Shown piece by piece: positions 14,719-21,948 of a stretch of 24,094 nucleotides of DNA. The DNA is from Harryflintia acetispora. Lineage in GTDB: Bacteria > Bacillota > Clostridia > Oscillospirales > Ruminococcaceae. The notes beneath the pieces are model-generated. The model ran no database searches. It saw only the letters and a list, made by a program, of their open reading frames with translations, and had not been told where the DNA came from. The translations under genes were made by a program, and so were the position numbers. Every line of letters begins with the position of its first letter. The stretch's first letter is position 1. Location: positions 1 through 24,094 of the forward strand of contig SLUK01000017.1 of NCBI GenBank assembly GCA_004340125.1. Reading direction: 5' to 3'.

Positions 14719-16023
14719 ATGAAACGAACCGGCATCCGTGCGCTCGCCCTGCTCTGCTGCTTCCCCCTGCTCCCGGTGCTCGCCGCCCCGGCGGCGGCCG
14801 CAACGGTGACGGTGCGGGACGGCTACGAGAGCGGCTACGGAATCGAGATTCCCTTCACCCCCTCGCCCCGCGCCGACCGCTATACCTTCGAGGTGTTCGA
14901 AGCCGGGAACGCGGCCGGCACGCCGCTGGTCACCGCCGAGGTGGCCGCCTCGGGCGGGGAGCAGAGCATATATCTGCCGCTGTGCTACGACCCCAGCGGG
15001 CCCGCGGCGTACACCCTGCAAATTACTGCGCATCCCGGGGATCAGCGCGTGGGCCTCGATTCAGCGGCCGCCAAGCGCGTCACCTTCACCACCAAGCCGA
15101 CCTGCGGCTGCCCCGAAGGGACCGGGGGAGCCTTCTATCTCGGCGACGGAAGCGCGCAGAACCCCTACCGGGTATGCTCCCCCGCGCAGCTGCAGCATCT
15201 CAACCATGAAGCGCACCTCACCGGCGGTCAGAGCTTTTTGCAGACGGGCGACCTGGATCTGTCCTCCTATGGGGACTGGACCCCAATCGGCGGGAACGGC
15301 TACAGCGCATTCGACGGAACCTACGACGGAGGCGGGCATGTGATCCGCAATATGAAAATCAGCGGAAGCAAGGAAAACGCGGGCCTCTTCGGCCTCGCGG
15401 CCGGGACGATCCAAAATCTCGGCGTCGACGCCTCCTGCCAAATTGATACTCTGGGGGTACGGGCCGGGGGGCTTGCCGCCCAGATTCCACAAAACGGATC
15501 CCTCACTGTGCGCAGCTGTTACAGCGCCGCTTCGGTCCGTGTGACCGCTACCAGTACCTCCATCATAATGGGTGGACTGGTGGGACACGCCCCCAACGTA
15601 TCGCTCGATATGGCCGGATGTTACTTCTCCGGCTCGCTTACGGCAGCGAGTGGGCCGTACCGTTACGCCGGGGGTTTGGTCGGGTACCCGCCCCATTCGA
15701 CACTGCAAATCAGACAGTGCTATTCCGACGGGACGCTGAGCATCGGAAGCGGCACGATCTGGCGGGGTGTGGGTGCCCTGTTCGGCTATCTTTTGGGCAC
15801 GGGCACCGGAGGATTGAGCGGCAACTACTGGCAGAGTGGAAAAGGGGCCAACGCCACCATTGGGTCCTACGGCGACGTGGGCCCCGCCAGCAACGCGGGC
15901 GGCACCGCGCTGTCCACCGCGCAGATGGCCCAGCAATCGAGCTTTTCCGGCTTCGATTTCACCAACATCTGGCGGTGGGATTCCACCGCCAACCGTCCCC
16001 GCCTGGCCGCCTTCGACCACTGA
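14719..16023 (+). CDS. Secreted GLUG-like/beta-helix surface protein, inverton-controlled
   Basis: 434 residues with a signal peptide (MKRTGIRALALLCCFPLLPVLA, Ala-rich cleavage region AAPAAAA). A domain of about 110 residues opens with TVTVRDGYESGYGIEIPF. The linker CGCPEGTGGAFYLGDGS leads to a QLQHL start of the repeat region. GLUG-like repeats follow: YDGGGHVIRNMKIS, NAGLFGLAAG, RAGGLAAQIP, MGGLVGHAP, YAGGLVGYPP and GVGALFGYLLG. It ends in a Trp-rich segment (FTNIWRWDS). It is paralogous to the 2086-3303 protein. ATG 14719 is preferred, with AAAGGAGG 7 bases upstream; the frame stays open upstream through the inverton and so could suggest a false longer start. No LPXTG anchor or surface-layer domain is seen, so retention on the cell is unclear. 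Confidence 0.87.
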   Translation: MKRTGIRALALLCCFPLLPVLAAPAAAATVTVRDGYESGYGIEIPFTPSPRADRYTFEVFEAGNAAGTPLVTAEVAASGGEQSIYLPLCYDPSGPAAYTLQITAHPGDQRVGLDSAAAKRVTFTTKPTCGCPEGTGGAFYLGDGSAQNPYRVCSPAQLQHLNHEAHLTGGQSFLQTGDLDLSSYGDWTPIGGNGYSAFDGTYDGGGHVIRNMKISGSKENAGLFGLAAGTIQNLGVDASCQIDTLGVRAGGLAAQIPQNGSLTVRSCYSAASVRVTATSTSIIMGGLVGHAPNVSLDMAGCYFSGSLTAASGPYRYAGGLVGYPPHSTLQIRQCYSDGTLSIGSGTIWRGVGALFGYLLGTGTGGLSGNYWQSGKGANATIGSYGDVGPASNAGGTALSTAQMAQQSSFSGFDFTNIWRWDSTANRPRLAAFDH

Positions 16024-16061
16024 TCCCGCCCCGCCCCGCTTTTCCAGCGTGGGCGGCAGCT

Positions 16062-16099
16062 TAAAAGCCCGGCCCCGCATATGCGGGGCCGGGCTTTTA
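16062..16099. terminator. Bidirectional terminator between convergent genes
   Basis: A perfect 38-bp palindrome, with TAAAAGCCCGGCCCCGCAT in each half. A-run and T-run ends let it stop both the rightward gene at 14719 and the leftward collagen-like gene at 16121. Confidence 0.92.
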
Positions 16100-16120
16100 A
16101 CATGGAATCGGGCGTCGTGG

Positions 16121-17455
16121 TCAGCTTGCGTCGCCCAGGCGGATGACGGTGAGGGCCACGTCCTCGAAGGTAAAGCCATCCTGATCGGCGATGACCTCCA
16201 GGTTTGCCACCGTGTTGGTCACCCGGATGGGGAGGTCGAAGGACATGGTAGCGACCTCGTCGGTGGACGAGAAAGAATGCCGTGCGCTCGCCCCGGTAAC
16301 CGGAACGCCATCCAGATTGAGGCTCACCTGTAAGGACGACGGGATGGGGGTACCGGTATTGACCGATATGGTGCCGTGGAAGATGACCTGGTAAATACCC
16401 GGCAGGTTGATCTGTACGCTGGAAGACCCGGCTGTGTGGCTGATCGCCGCGCCGGAGATCAGGGGGTTGTCGGTAAAGACCAGGGGGCTGTTGACGGCCG
16501 TCTGCTGGGGCGCGGTGTCGACCGTCGCCAGCACCTCGGGCGCCCCGCCGCCGGGCTCGCCCCGCGGGATCACGAAGTCGAAGATCGCGTTCTCCGGGGT
16601 GCCGGAATTGGTCACCTCGGCATCGGTGCCCGGGTCCCCGGTGGTCACCGTCCCGATGGTGATGGTCGCGGCCTCCCCAGTGGGCCCGGTTGGGCCGGTT
16701 TCTCCGGTTTCCCCGGTCGCTCCAGTGGCGCCGTCAGCTCCGGTGGCGCCGGTTTCCCCCGTCGCCCCGGTCGGGCCGGCTTCTCCGGTCGCTCCGGTAG
16801 CACCGACAGCCCCCGTGGCACCGGTTTCCCCCGTCGGGCCGATCGGGCCGGTTTCTCCGGTCGCTCCGGTAGCACCGACAGCCCCCGTGGCACCAACTTC
16901 ACCTGTCGCGCCGGTCGGACCGGTCGGGCCCGGATCTCCGGTCGCTCCGGTAGCGCCAGTCGCCCCAGTGGCACCGGTGGCTCCAGTCGCACCCGCCTCG
17001 CCGGTCGGGCCGATCGGGCCCGGGTCCCCGGTTGCACCGGTCGCGCCAGCTGTACCCGTGGCTCCTGTTGCACCTGCCTCGCCAGTCGCACCGGTCGCGC
17101 CAGCCAAGCCGGTCGCGCCGCGGGGAATAACAAAGTCAAGCACATGGTTCGGCCCGCCGGTGGTGTCGATTACCTGGGCGGGCACCCCCGGGTCGGCGGT
17201 CGAGGTGTAACGCACGCTCAAGGTCTCCGCTTCGCCGGTCGCACCTGTGGCACCGGTCGCACCAGCGGCTCCAGCGGCACCTGTGGCCCCGGTTGCGCCG
17301 GTAGCACCAGTTGCACCGCCGGCTCCGGTAGCACCTGTGGCGCCGGTGGCGCCCGTCACCCCGGTGGCGCCGGCAGAACCAGTAGCTCCCGTGGGCCCGG
17401 TGGGGCCATTCATAAAAGGAAAACGCTTTTTTGTCGAACCTGCTTGATTTATCAT
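16121..17455 (-). CDS. Collagen-like repeat protein with BclA-type C-terminus; 5' end abuts mobile DNA
   Basis: 444 codons. Gly-X-Y repeats (GATGATGATGETGPTGPTG type) run from about residue 17 to 305. They are broken twice by a similar insert (about 85-110 and 265-290) ending FVIPRG. A C-terminal beta-rich domain follows (about 310-444: SPLVFTDNPLISG, SSVQINLPGIYQVIFHGTIS), similar to the trimerising head of BclA-like exosporium proteins. The first 14 residues (MINQAGSTKKRFPF) are AT-rich in code and no ribosome site precedes either ATG (17455 or 17413). The ATG overlaps the recombinase stop as ATGA. The natural 5' end was probably displaced by insertion of the element to the right. Probable spore-surface or cell-surface filament; the substrate is inference. 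Confidence 0.8.
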   Translation of the reverse strand: MINQAGSTKKRFPFMNGPTGPTGATGSAGATGVTGATGATGATGAGGATGATGATGATGAAGAAGATGATGATGEAETLSVRYTSTADPGVPAQVIDTTGGPNHVLDFVIPRGATGLAGATGATGEAGATGATGTAGATGATGDPGPIGPTGEAGATGATGATGATGATGATGDPGPTGPTGATGEVGATGAVGATGATGETGPIGPTGETGATGAVGATGATGEAGPTGATGETGATGADGATGATGETGETGPTGPTGEAATITIGTVTTGDPGTDAEVTNSGTPENAIFDFVIPRGEPGGGAPEVLATVDTAPQQTAVNSPLVFTDNPLISGAAISHTAGSSSVQINLPGIYQVIFHGTISVNTGTPIPSSLQVSLNLDGVPVTGASARHSFSSTDEVATMSFDLPIRVTNTVANLEVIADQDGFTFEDVALTVIRLGDAS

Positions 17456-19107
17456 GCAAGCAGTCGTTCATTGTTTTCTATGAATTCTGCGGCCAAACGA
17501 TACTCGTCAGCGAAACGAAACCGAATAACGATATTACCATTCTCTTGAACGTATATGTTCTCGATAAGCTTGGCAAGTATTTCCCTCTTTAACTCAGTTA
17601 TATTTTGATACTTCATAAAGTGAGCTAAAAACTGGTTCTTTTCATTGACCCCGCAAATTGACTTTTGGTATTCCTTTTCAAGAGCAACAATAGATTCTTG
17701 CAATGATTCGGATTTTTTATCGAATTCAGCTTTCATGTCTCTAAATTCTTCTTTTGTAATATCGCCATCCTGCAAAGAACCGAAGAGATTGGTTTTATAT
17801 CGCTTTATCTTGTTTAACTCATTTTGCTTGCATTCTATTGCGTCCACTAACCTTCTGGAATCCCTCTCGACTGTAGGGGCCTTGTTAATCTCTGATACCA
17901 TATCAGCCATTGATACTGCGATAGCAACTTGTTTCTGTATCGCAGTCAAAACAGCCAAATACAAATTATCTTCTCGGATCGTATGCTTCGTACACAGCTC
18001 CTTACCTCGATCTTTATAAGTCCGACATAAATAATAGGTGTGCTTGCCTCTCACGGTCTGGTGTCTCATCGCCCGGCCACAATCAGCGCACCGCATGAAT
18101 CCACTAAACAAATATATCTTATCTTGCTTGGGTGCTACACGGGTATCCCTCTTTAAAAGGTTCTGCACAGTGTCAAAAACTTCTTCGCTAACGATGGGTT
18201 CATGCGTTCCTTCGACGATGAACCAATCATCAGCCGGAACACAAATCTGTGTATGTATTTTATAGCTTTTGATTCTATATCGGCCCTGTACCATATCACC
18301 AATATAGGACTGGTTATGAAGTATCGAATCAATGGTACGTGCGCTCCAAACCGGATTGTCGTTGGAATGAGGATTTTTATATTGCTGCCCCTTTGATTGC
18401 TTATATAGGCTCGGGCATAGGACGCCTAAGCGGTTTAGTTTTTGGCAAATCCCATATTTAGACATGCCATCCATAAACCATTGAAAAATATTTCTTACCA
18501 CATCAGCAGCTTCATCGTCTACCAATAACTTGTTTTTGTTCTCAGGGTCCTTTTGATAGCCATAAGGTGCAAAACCTCCAATAAACTCTCCCTTCTGGCG
18601 CTTTAGATCAAACACTTTCCTAACTTTAGCAGATGTTTGGCGGCAAAAATCCTCATTGAACACATTGAGCATTGCAATCATCATGGAATTAACCGTTTCT
18701 GGGTGCTTGAAGCTATCTAGTTCTGGGTCCAGACAAATAAACCGAACATCAAGAATAGGGAAAAGCATTTCTATATAGTGTCCTGCCTCTACATAGTTTC
18801 TGGACAGGCGAGAGAGGTCTTTTATAATCACGCAGTTTGCTCTTTTACGTTTCAGATCGTCAAGCATACGCTGAAACGCGTCACGGTCGGAATCTGTACC
18901 CGTAAATCCATCGTCAATATAAATATCGACAATTTCCATATCTTCGCCGCACCTGTCTACATAGTCCAATAACATTTCGCGTTGGTTTTTAACACTGTAG
19001 CTTTCAATGTTACCATCATCCCTTGAAAGACGGATGTATATAGCCACCCTCCACCCATTGACTTGCTTTTTTATAACATTTGTTTGGGTTCTGCTAACCC
19101 TTGCCAT
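17452..19107 (-). CDS. Large serine recombinase
   Basis: 551 residues of the large serine recombinase family, which integrates and excises phages, ICEs and sporulation-interrupting elements. An N-terminal resolvase domain carries the catalytic Ser28 in VAIYIRLSRDDG, plus DDGFTGTDSDRDAFQRML and IIKDLSRLSRN. The recombinase domain (about 175-270) has GFAPYGY and WSARTIDSILHNQSYIGD. A zinc ribbon follows with Cys340, Cys343, Cys361 and Cys372, then a coiled coil (about 395-460) and a C-terminal tail. ATG 19107 is chosen for its GGAGG 5 bases upstream; the ATG at 19128 lacks one. The code is AT-rich, unlike the host genes to the left. It lies at the boundary with the collagen-like gene, as expected for an integrase beside its attachment site. 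Confidence 0.94.
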   Translation of the reverse strand: MARVSRTQTNVIKKQVNGWRVAIYIRLSRDDGNIESYSVKNQREMLLDYVDRCGEDMEIVDIYIDDGFTGTDSDRDAFQRMLDDLKRKRANCVIIKDLSRLSRNYVEAGHYIEMLFPILDVRFICLDPELDSFKHPETVNSMMIAMLNVFNEDFCRQTSAKVRKVFDLKRQKGEFIGGFAPYGYQKDPENKNKLLVDDEAADVVRNIFQWFMDGMSKYGICQKLNRLGVLCPSLYKQSKGQQYKNPHSNDNPVWSARTIDSILHNQSYIGDMVQGRYRIKSYKIHTQICVPADDWFIVEGTHEPIVSEEVFDTVQNLLKRDTRVAPKQDKIYLFSGFMRCADCGRAMRHQTVRGKHTYYLCRTYKDRGKELCTKHTIREDNLYLAVLTAIQKQVAIAVSMADMVSEINKAPTVERDSRRLVDAIECKQNELNKIKRYKTNLFGSLQDGDITKEEFRDMKAEFDKKSESLQESIVALEKEYQKSICGVNEKNQFLAHFMKYQNITELKREILAKLIENIYVQENGNIVIRFRFADEYRLAAEFIENNERLLA

Positions 19108-19165
19108 TCTAACCTCCAATCCAACCATATTTCCACTTATATTATACCTCTAAGCGGAAATGCAG

Positions 19166-19435
19166 TCAAAAAAGTTGCTCCGCAGCTTTACGGGATAGAA
19201 ACCTAGCAAGGGTATGCTGCAACGTGGAATCTGTATCCGAAAACTCCACCTTTACAGCGGTATCACCTACCCGGAAACAATAAGGATTGCCGATCTGTGA
19301 GAGGTAATGATCCATGCGCTGATGTTTTGGCAGGTCCGTGTTGATCTGGACTGTACGAGCGTCAACCAGCTTGTCCTTGTCAATCTGCTTCAAATCCACC
19401 TGCTGCATGGTATCCAACTGCTTTATGCTATACAT
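19166..19435 (-). CDS. DUF6870-like small protein of integrative elements
   Basis: 89 residues. The central block KLVDARTVQINTDLPKHQRM and the segment HYLSQIGNPYCFRVGDTAVK followed by VEFSDTDSTLQHTLARFLSR resemble DUF6870, a family often found next to serine recombinases in clostridial elements. Assignment rests on memory of the family pattern. The start is ATG 19435 with AAAGGAGG 10 bases upstream; the frame continues upstream to an ATG at 19474 without a ribosome site. It sits 58 bp before the serine recombinase in the same direction. Function unknown. Confidence 0.72.
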   Translation of the reverse strand: MYSIKQLDTMQQVDLKQIDKDKLVDARTVQINTDLPKHQRMDHYLSQIGNPYCFRVGDTAVKVEFSDTDSTLQHTLARFLSRKAAEQLF

Positions 19436-19489
19436 TGAGCACCAGCCTCCTTTGTTCCCATACCTATGCAGCAAAATGAAACACCATGC

Positions 19490-19895
19490 GCCCCACGCCG
19501 AAAAAAGCCGACGTGGGGCGGCAAATCTTTCATTTTTCTTTCTGGGTAGGTAAGGTTGCTATGTGCTGCATTATCAAGACGGCGGGACCGTCCCTACTGC
19601 TCACCCCCAGCACGGGGGACAATCAAGCGGCGCATGGCCTTGCGCCCCGTAATACCGCCGTTGGGATTTGTCCTCAATCGCAGTATCCCCCCCGAACAGG
19701 GGAGCATGTTGTGGCGGATATACCTTGTTGCGGTCTTGGCGGTTTAGGCCCACCACAGGCCCTATTCATGCCACAGGATGCCGCTCGCACCTTTGATGTT
19801 ATCGCTTTGACGGGCCCGGCCCGCAGGTGGTCTTTGCGTCTGCATATGTGTCGCTCGCTACAACAGGCTTTTGCTTGATTGCCGATATTCTGTTT
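19490..19895. other. GC-rich non-coding stretch, possibly a structured RNA or element control region
   Basis: No credible gene on either strand. It holds a perfect 8-bp hairpin GCCCCACG/CGTGGGGC (19490-19519) and several short GC-rich inverted repeats (for example ACCCCCAGCACGGGGG near 19602 and CGGGCCCGG near 19816). It is far richer in GC than the AT-rich genes on both sides, which suggests conserved structure rather than drift. On the minus strand it would form the leader of the small DUF6870-like gene. No named RNA class is recognised. Confidence 0.35.
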
Positions 19896-20027
19896 TCAAG
19901 GTCCTACTATATAGGGCACTCGGAACCCTAAAATCTACCCTGTATTAAAAATTTATTTAATTTTTTTGTGGAATAGTTTCGTATTATCGAGAGAAAAACA
20001 AAACTGAATGCTAGGACTGGGCAGAAA

Positions 20028-20048
20028 AATGATCTGCCCGGCTCACTT
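20028..20048. repeat. Hairpin in the element's non-coding region
   Basis: GGGCAG, a 9-base loop, CTGCCC, followed on the plus strand by GGCTCACTTTTTTAG. It may be a weak rightward terminator. The surrounding DNA (19900-20080) is AT-rich and without genes. Confidence 0.45.
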
Positions 20049-20087
20049 TTTTAGCGGCTATTATGGGGGATGTTGCGATGGCAGGCA

Positions 20088-20158
20088 GGGCAAGCGTGTA
20101 CACACTTACCCATTTTGGCCCTGAGGGCCAAAATGTTTGCTTCGTTGGGGAGCTCCCC
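20088..20158. other. Palindrome cluster, candidate transfer origin (oriT)
   Basis: Three inverted repeats stand close together. First is a 24-bp near-palindrome (20088-20111) centred on GTGTACAC with GGG/CCC ends. Next is a perfect 10-bp stem ATTTTGGCCC, loop TGA (20112-20134). Last is GGGGAGCTCCCC (20147-20158). Clusters of this kind occur at relaxase recognition sites of clostridial conjugative elements. No relaxase gene is present in the window and the nick site is not identified, so the call is tentative. Confidence 0.35.
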
Positions 20159-20172
20159 AATCCCCCCAAAAT

Positions 20173-20207
20173 AAATGTGTCCCATCGTGGGGCACATTTA
20201 TTTTTTT
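20173..20207 (+). terminator. Strong rightward terminator
   Basis: AAATGTGTCCCA, loop TCG, TGGGGCACATTT, then ATTTTTTT. It is the best terminator in the non-coding stretch and implies a rightward transcript, of unknown content, ending here. The following 150 bp (20208-20357) show nothing recognisable. Confidence 0.75.
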
Positions 20208-20357
20208 ACAAGCGGCAGCTCGCTTAACGCTCTGCTGCCTTTGGGCGGTCCTCGCCGGACCGGCCCAGAAGTTGATCGACATTCGATCTATGGATTTTTA
20301 AGTATGACAAATAGCCCCGAGATACCCCGAGGCGAAAAATACATATCCAATTTTAAT

Positions 20358-21116
20358 TTACGCTACCAATCGTTCATACTGGTACTGCACCGTGGTTTGA
20401 GAAAGCTCGGCATAGATCTGTGTTGTTTTGATGTCGTTGTGGCCTAGTAAGCGTTGGATCACCATTATATCCATTCCTGCGTTGAGCGCGCTCGTTGCAA
20501 AGGTGTGCCGCATCAGGTGGGGATGGACGCGGCGTTCCTCATGGGCGCGTTCTCCAATTTGTTGTAGTAACTTTTGTATCGCCCGCGGGCCCATTGAATC
20601 GTAGGGTGTACGGCTGCTGGCGAATAATGCCGTACCTCCCTTGCGGTTTCGCAGGTATTCTTCCAGCATAAGCTTGGTGCGCACCGAGAAATAGACCATC
20701 CGGTCCTTGTTGCCCTTTCCATGGACCATGACGCTGCGATCCCGCCAATTAATTTGATCAATCCTAATTCCTACGGCTTCGCTCAATCGACAGCCGCTGG
20801 AAACAAAAAACTCCACCAATGCCTTCTCTTTATAGGTTCGACAGGCGTCGCGCATTCTTTCCAGTTCTTCGGCCGTCAGCGCATGGCGCGCTTTGGCCAA
20901 ATCGAGTTTCAGGCTTTTAATCTTAAGCATCGGATTTCTCCGGATAATACCTTCACCATGCAGCCAGGAAAAGAATGAACGCAGGACATTGATATGAGTC
21001 TGTAGACTGGTGTCCCTCAGATTCCGCTCTGTACTAATTTTTGAGATGTACTCACGAATATCATCCGTGGTAATTTTGGAGACATGCTTACAAACAATTT
21101 GAGCAAAGATATCCAA
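20358..21116 (-). CDS. Tyrosine recombinase, catalytic part (frameshifted at its N-terminus)
   Basis: XerC/XerD-like tyrosine recombinase. 252 residues can be read from TTG 21116 to the stop. Catalytic residues are complete: Arg110 (SGCRLSEA), Lys134/137 (GKGNKDRM), His200 and Arg203 (HPHLMRHTFAT), His226 (LLGHNDIKTTQ) and the nucleophile Tyr235 (IYAELS). The core-binding domain starts with HVSKITTDDIREYI. The reading frame continues upstream in the order RIDGLSQKTLRNYRYTLDIF but hits a stop at about 21191, so it has no proper start. The missing N-terminus is in another frame at 21134-21328. It lies beside the tail-fibre shufflon and is the obvious candidate enzyme for it. The TTG start would remove the first helix, so without frame restoration it may be inactive. 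Confidence 0.82.
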   Translation of the reverse strand: MDIFAQIVCKHVSKITTDDIREYISKISTERNLRDTSLQTHINVLRSFFSWLHGEGIIRRNPMLKIKSLKLDLAKARHALTAEELERMRDACRTYKEKALVEFFVSSGCRLSEAVGIRIDQINWRDRSVMVHGKGNKDRMVYFSVRTKLMLEEYLRNRKGGTALFASSRTPYDSMGPRAIQKLLQQIGERAHEERRVHPHLMRHTFATSALNAGMDIMVIQRLLGHNDIKTTQIYAELSQTTVQYQYERLVA

Positions 21117-21133
21117 GGTATAACGGTAGTTTC

Positions 21134-21328
21134 TCAGCGTCTTTTGGGAGAGGCCATCAATCCTTTTCGCCCCAGGAAGGAGGAAATTCTTCGATTAAGA
21201 TTGCTACGGCTGCTTTCTGTTTCTCTGATAATGGTATAGCCTTTTAAAACTAATGAAATCTTTTCTGAGCTTTCTTCGCCGGGAAACAGCTGGAATAATG
21301 CTTCTGACAATTCACTTTTTGCGTCCAT
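21134..21328 (-). pseudogene. N-terminal fragment of the tyrosine recombinase (one-base frameshift)
   Basis: From ATG 21328 (after AAAAGGGGTAGAAA) the frame reads MDAKSELSEALFQLFPGEES and continues to NLNRRISSFLGRK, then leaves the recombinase sequence and stops at 21134. Joining ...FLGRK to RIDGLSQKTLRNYRY in the other frame gives a normal recombinase of about 320 residues. The break is at the A4 run (minus strand CGAAAAGG; plus 21164-21167). One extra A, or a -1 slip of the Lys tRNA on A-AAA, would restore it. It is either an inactivating mutation, a phase-variable run, a programmed frameshift, or an assembly error. Confidence 0.7.
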
Positions 21329-21398
21329 TTTTCTACCCCTTTTCATACTTTTTCTACAGTATAGCAGGGTGCAAAAAGATTTGCGAGGCTTCGCCTTC

Positions 21399-21554
21399 GT
21401 CACATATTGCGAACCTAAAAGCAAAAGTTTTGACGAGAGAATGCGGGTTAGAGGCACTTTACGACCATAAACCCGCTCGGTTTTTTGGCCGGGTTTCCAA
21501 CCAAAATATAAAAATTTCCGAAAAAATACCTACAATAGATTCGCAATATGTGAC
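21399..21554. repeat. 15-bp inverted repeats flanking a possible invertible promoter segment
   Basis: GTCACATATTGCGAA at 21399-21413 and its perfect reverse complement at 21540-21554 enclose 126 bp. Both copies continue as GCGAAY into the segment, the same right arm and direction as the four shufflon sites (GYGAAY), with a different left part. The segment holds a possible promoter toward the recombinase (TTGTAG 21530-21535, 17-18 bp, TTATAT or TTTATA near 21506-21512, minus strand) and a hairpin GCGGGTT/AACCCGC (21443-21476) followed by TTTTTT on the plus strand. A second inversion target of the same enzyme is inferred. Confidence 0.6.
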
Positions 21555-21748
21555 TGAGGTGTCCTCCACCCGGCCTGCTTCCATGTAGCGATTTCTTCCG
21601 GGGTCGCTCCCTTTACCCATGCCTCACCATCCCACCGCGGCCGGACATAATTTGAGGGAACAACAGCCTCAAGAAGCTGCTCTCCCTCGTTGAGCTCGTA
21701 GTATCGAATTTTTTCAACGGTTTGGCCTGTATCATCAGGTTCTAGCAA
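21530..21748 (-). CDS. Small phage tail-fibre-associated protein, probably 5'-degraded
   Basis: 72 codons from TTG 21748. The segment VPSNYVRPRWDGEAWVKGAT followed by PEEIATWKQ resembles the ends of small proteins next to Firmicute phage tail-fibre genes. The frame stays protein-like for 29 more codons upstream (GILKAERIVANDREEFYKTF, LVLLEPDDTG) until TAA at 21836, but has no ATG, GTG or TTG in a good context. An unused TAGGAGG ribosome site lies at about 21849-21855. So the true start has probably been lost. The last six residues (SHIANL...) lie within the inverted repeat at 21540-21554, so inversion would replace the C-terminus with a longer open frame. Function unknown. Confidence 0.5.
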   Translation of the reverse strand: MLEPDDTGQTVEKIRYYELNEGEQLLEAVVPSNYVRPRWDGEAWVKGATPEEIATWKQAGWRTPQSHIANLL

Positions 21749-21886
21749 TACTAAAACGAACGTTTTATAAAATTCCTCCCTGTCATTAGCTACGATCCTT
21801 TCAGCCTTTAATATCCCAAATAATTTTGATTTGTGTTAAAAATTAACCTCCTATAGGTAATTTTAGAGGTAACTCGCTCTATGGTG

Positions 21887-21915
21887 TAGATAGAAAGCAG
21901 ATACATCGCTATCTA
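21887..21915. repeat. Hairpin in the tail-fibre leader
   Basis: A perfect TAGATAG/CTATCTA stem with a 15-base loop, about 25 bp before the tail-fibre ribosome site AGGAGG. It may affect fibre expression. The rest of 21749-21948 shows only the abandoned frame described at 21530-21748. Confidence 0.4.
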
Positions 21916-21948
21916 TCTATAAAATATTTTTAATTACAGGAGGACATT

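Noticed and set aside
16680..17410. CRISPR-like periodic repeats
   Set aside because: The period follows Gly-Ala-Thr-Gly collagen codons in an open frame; there are no unique spacers.
16376..17548. A 390-codon plus-strand frame rich in Gly, Arg and Ser
   Set aside because: It is the antisense of the collagen repeats; the apparent periodicity comes from the Gly-X-Y codons on the other strand.
20836..20845. AGGTTCGACA shared with the collagen gene junction as an attachment repeat
   Set aside because: Only 10 bp, inside the tyrosine recombinase gene, and likely to be chance.
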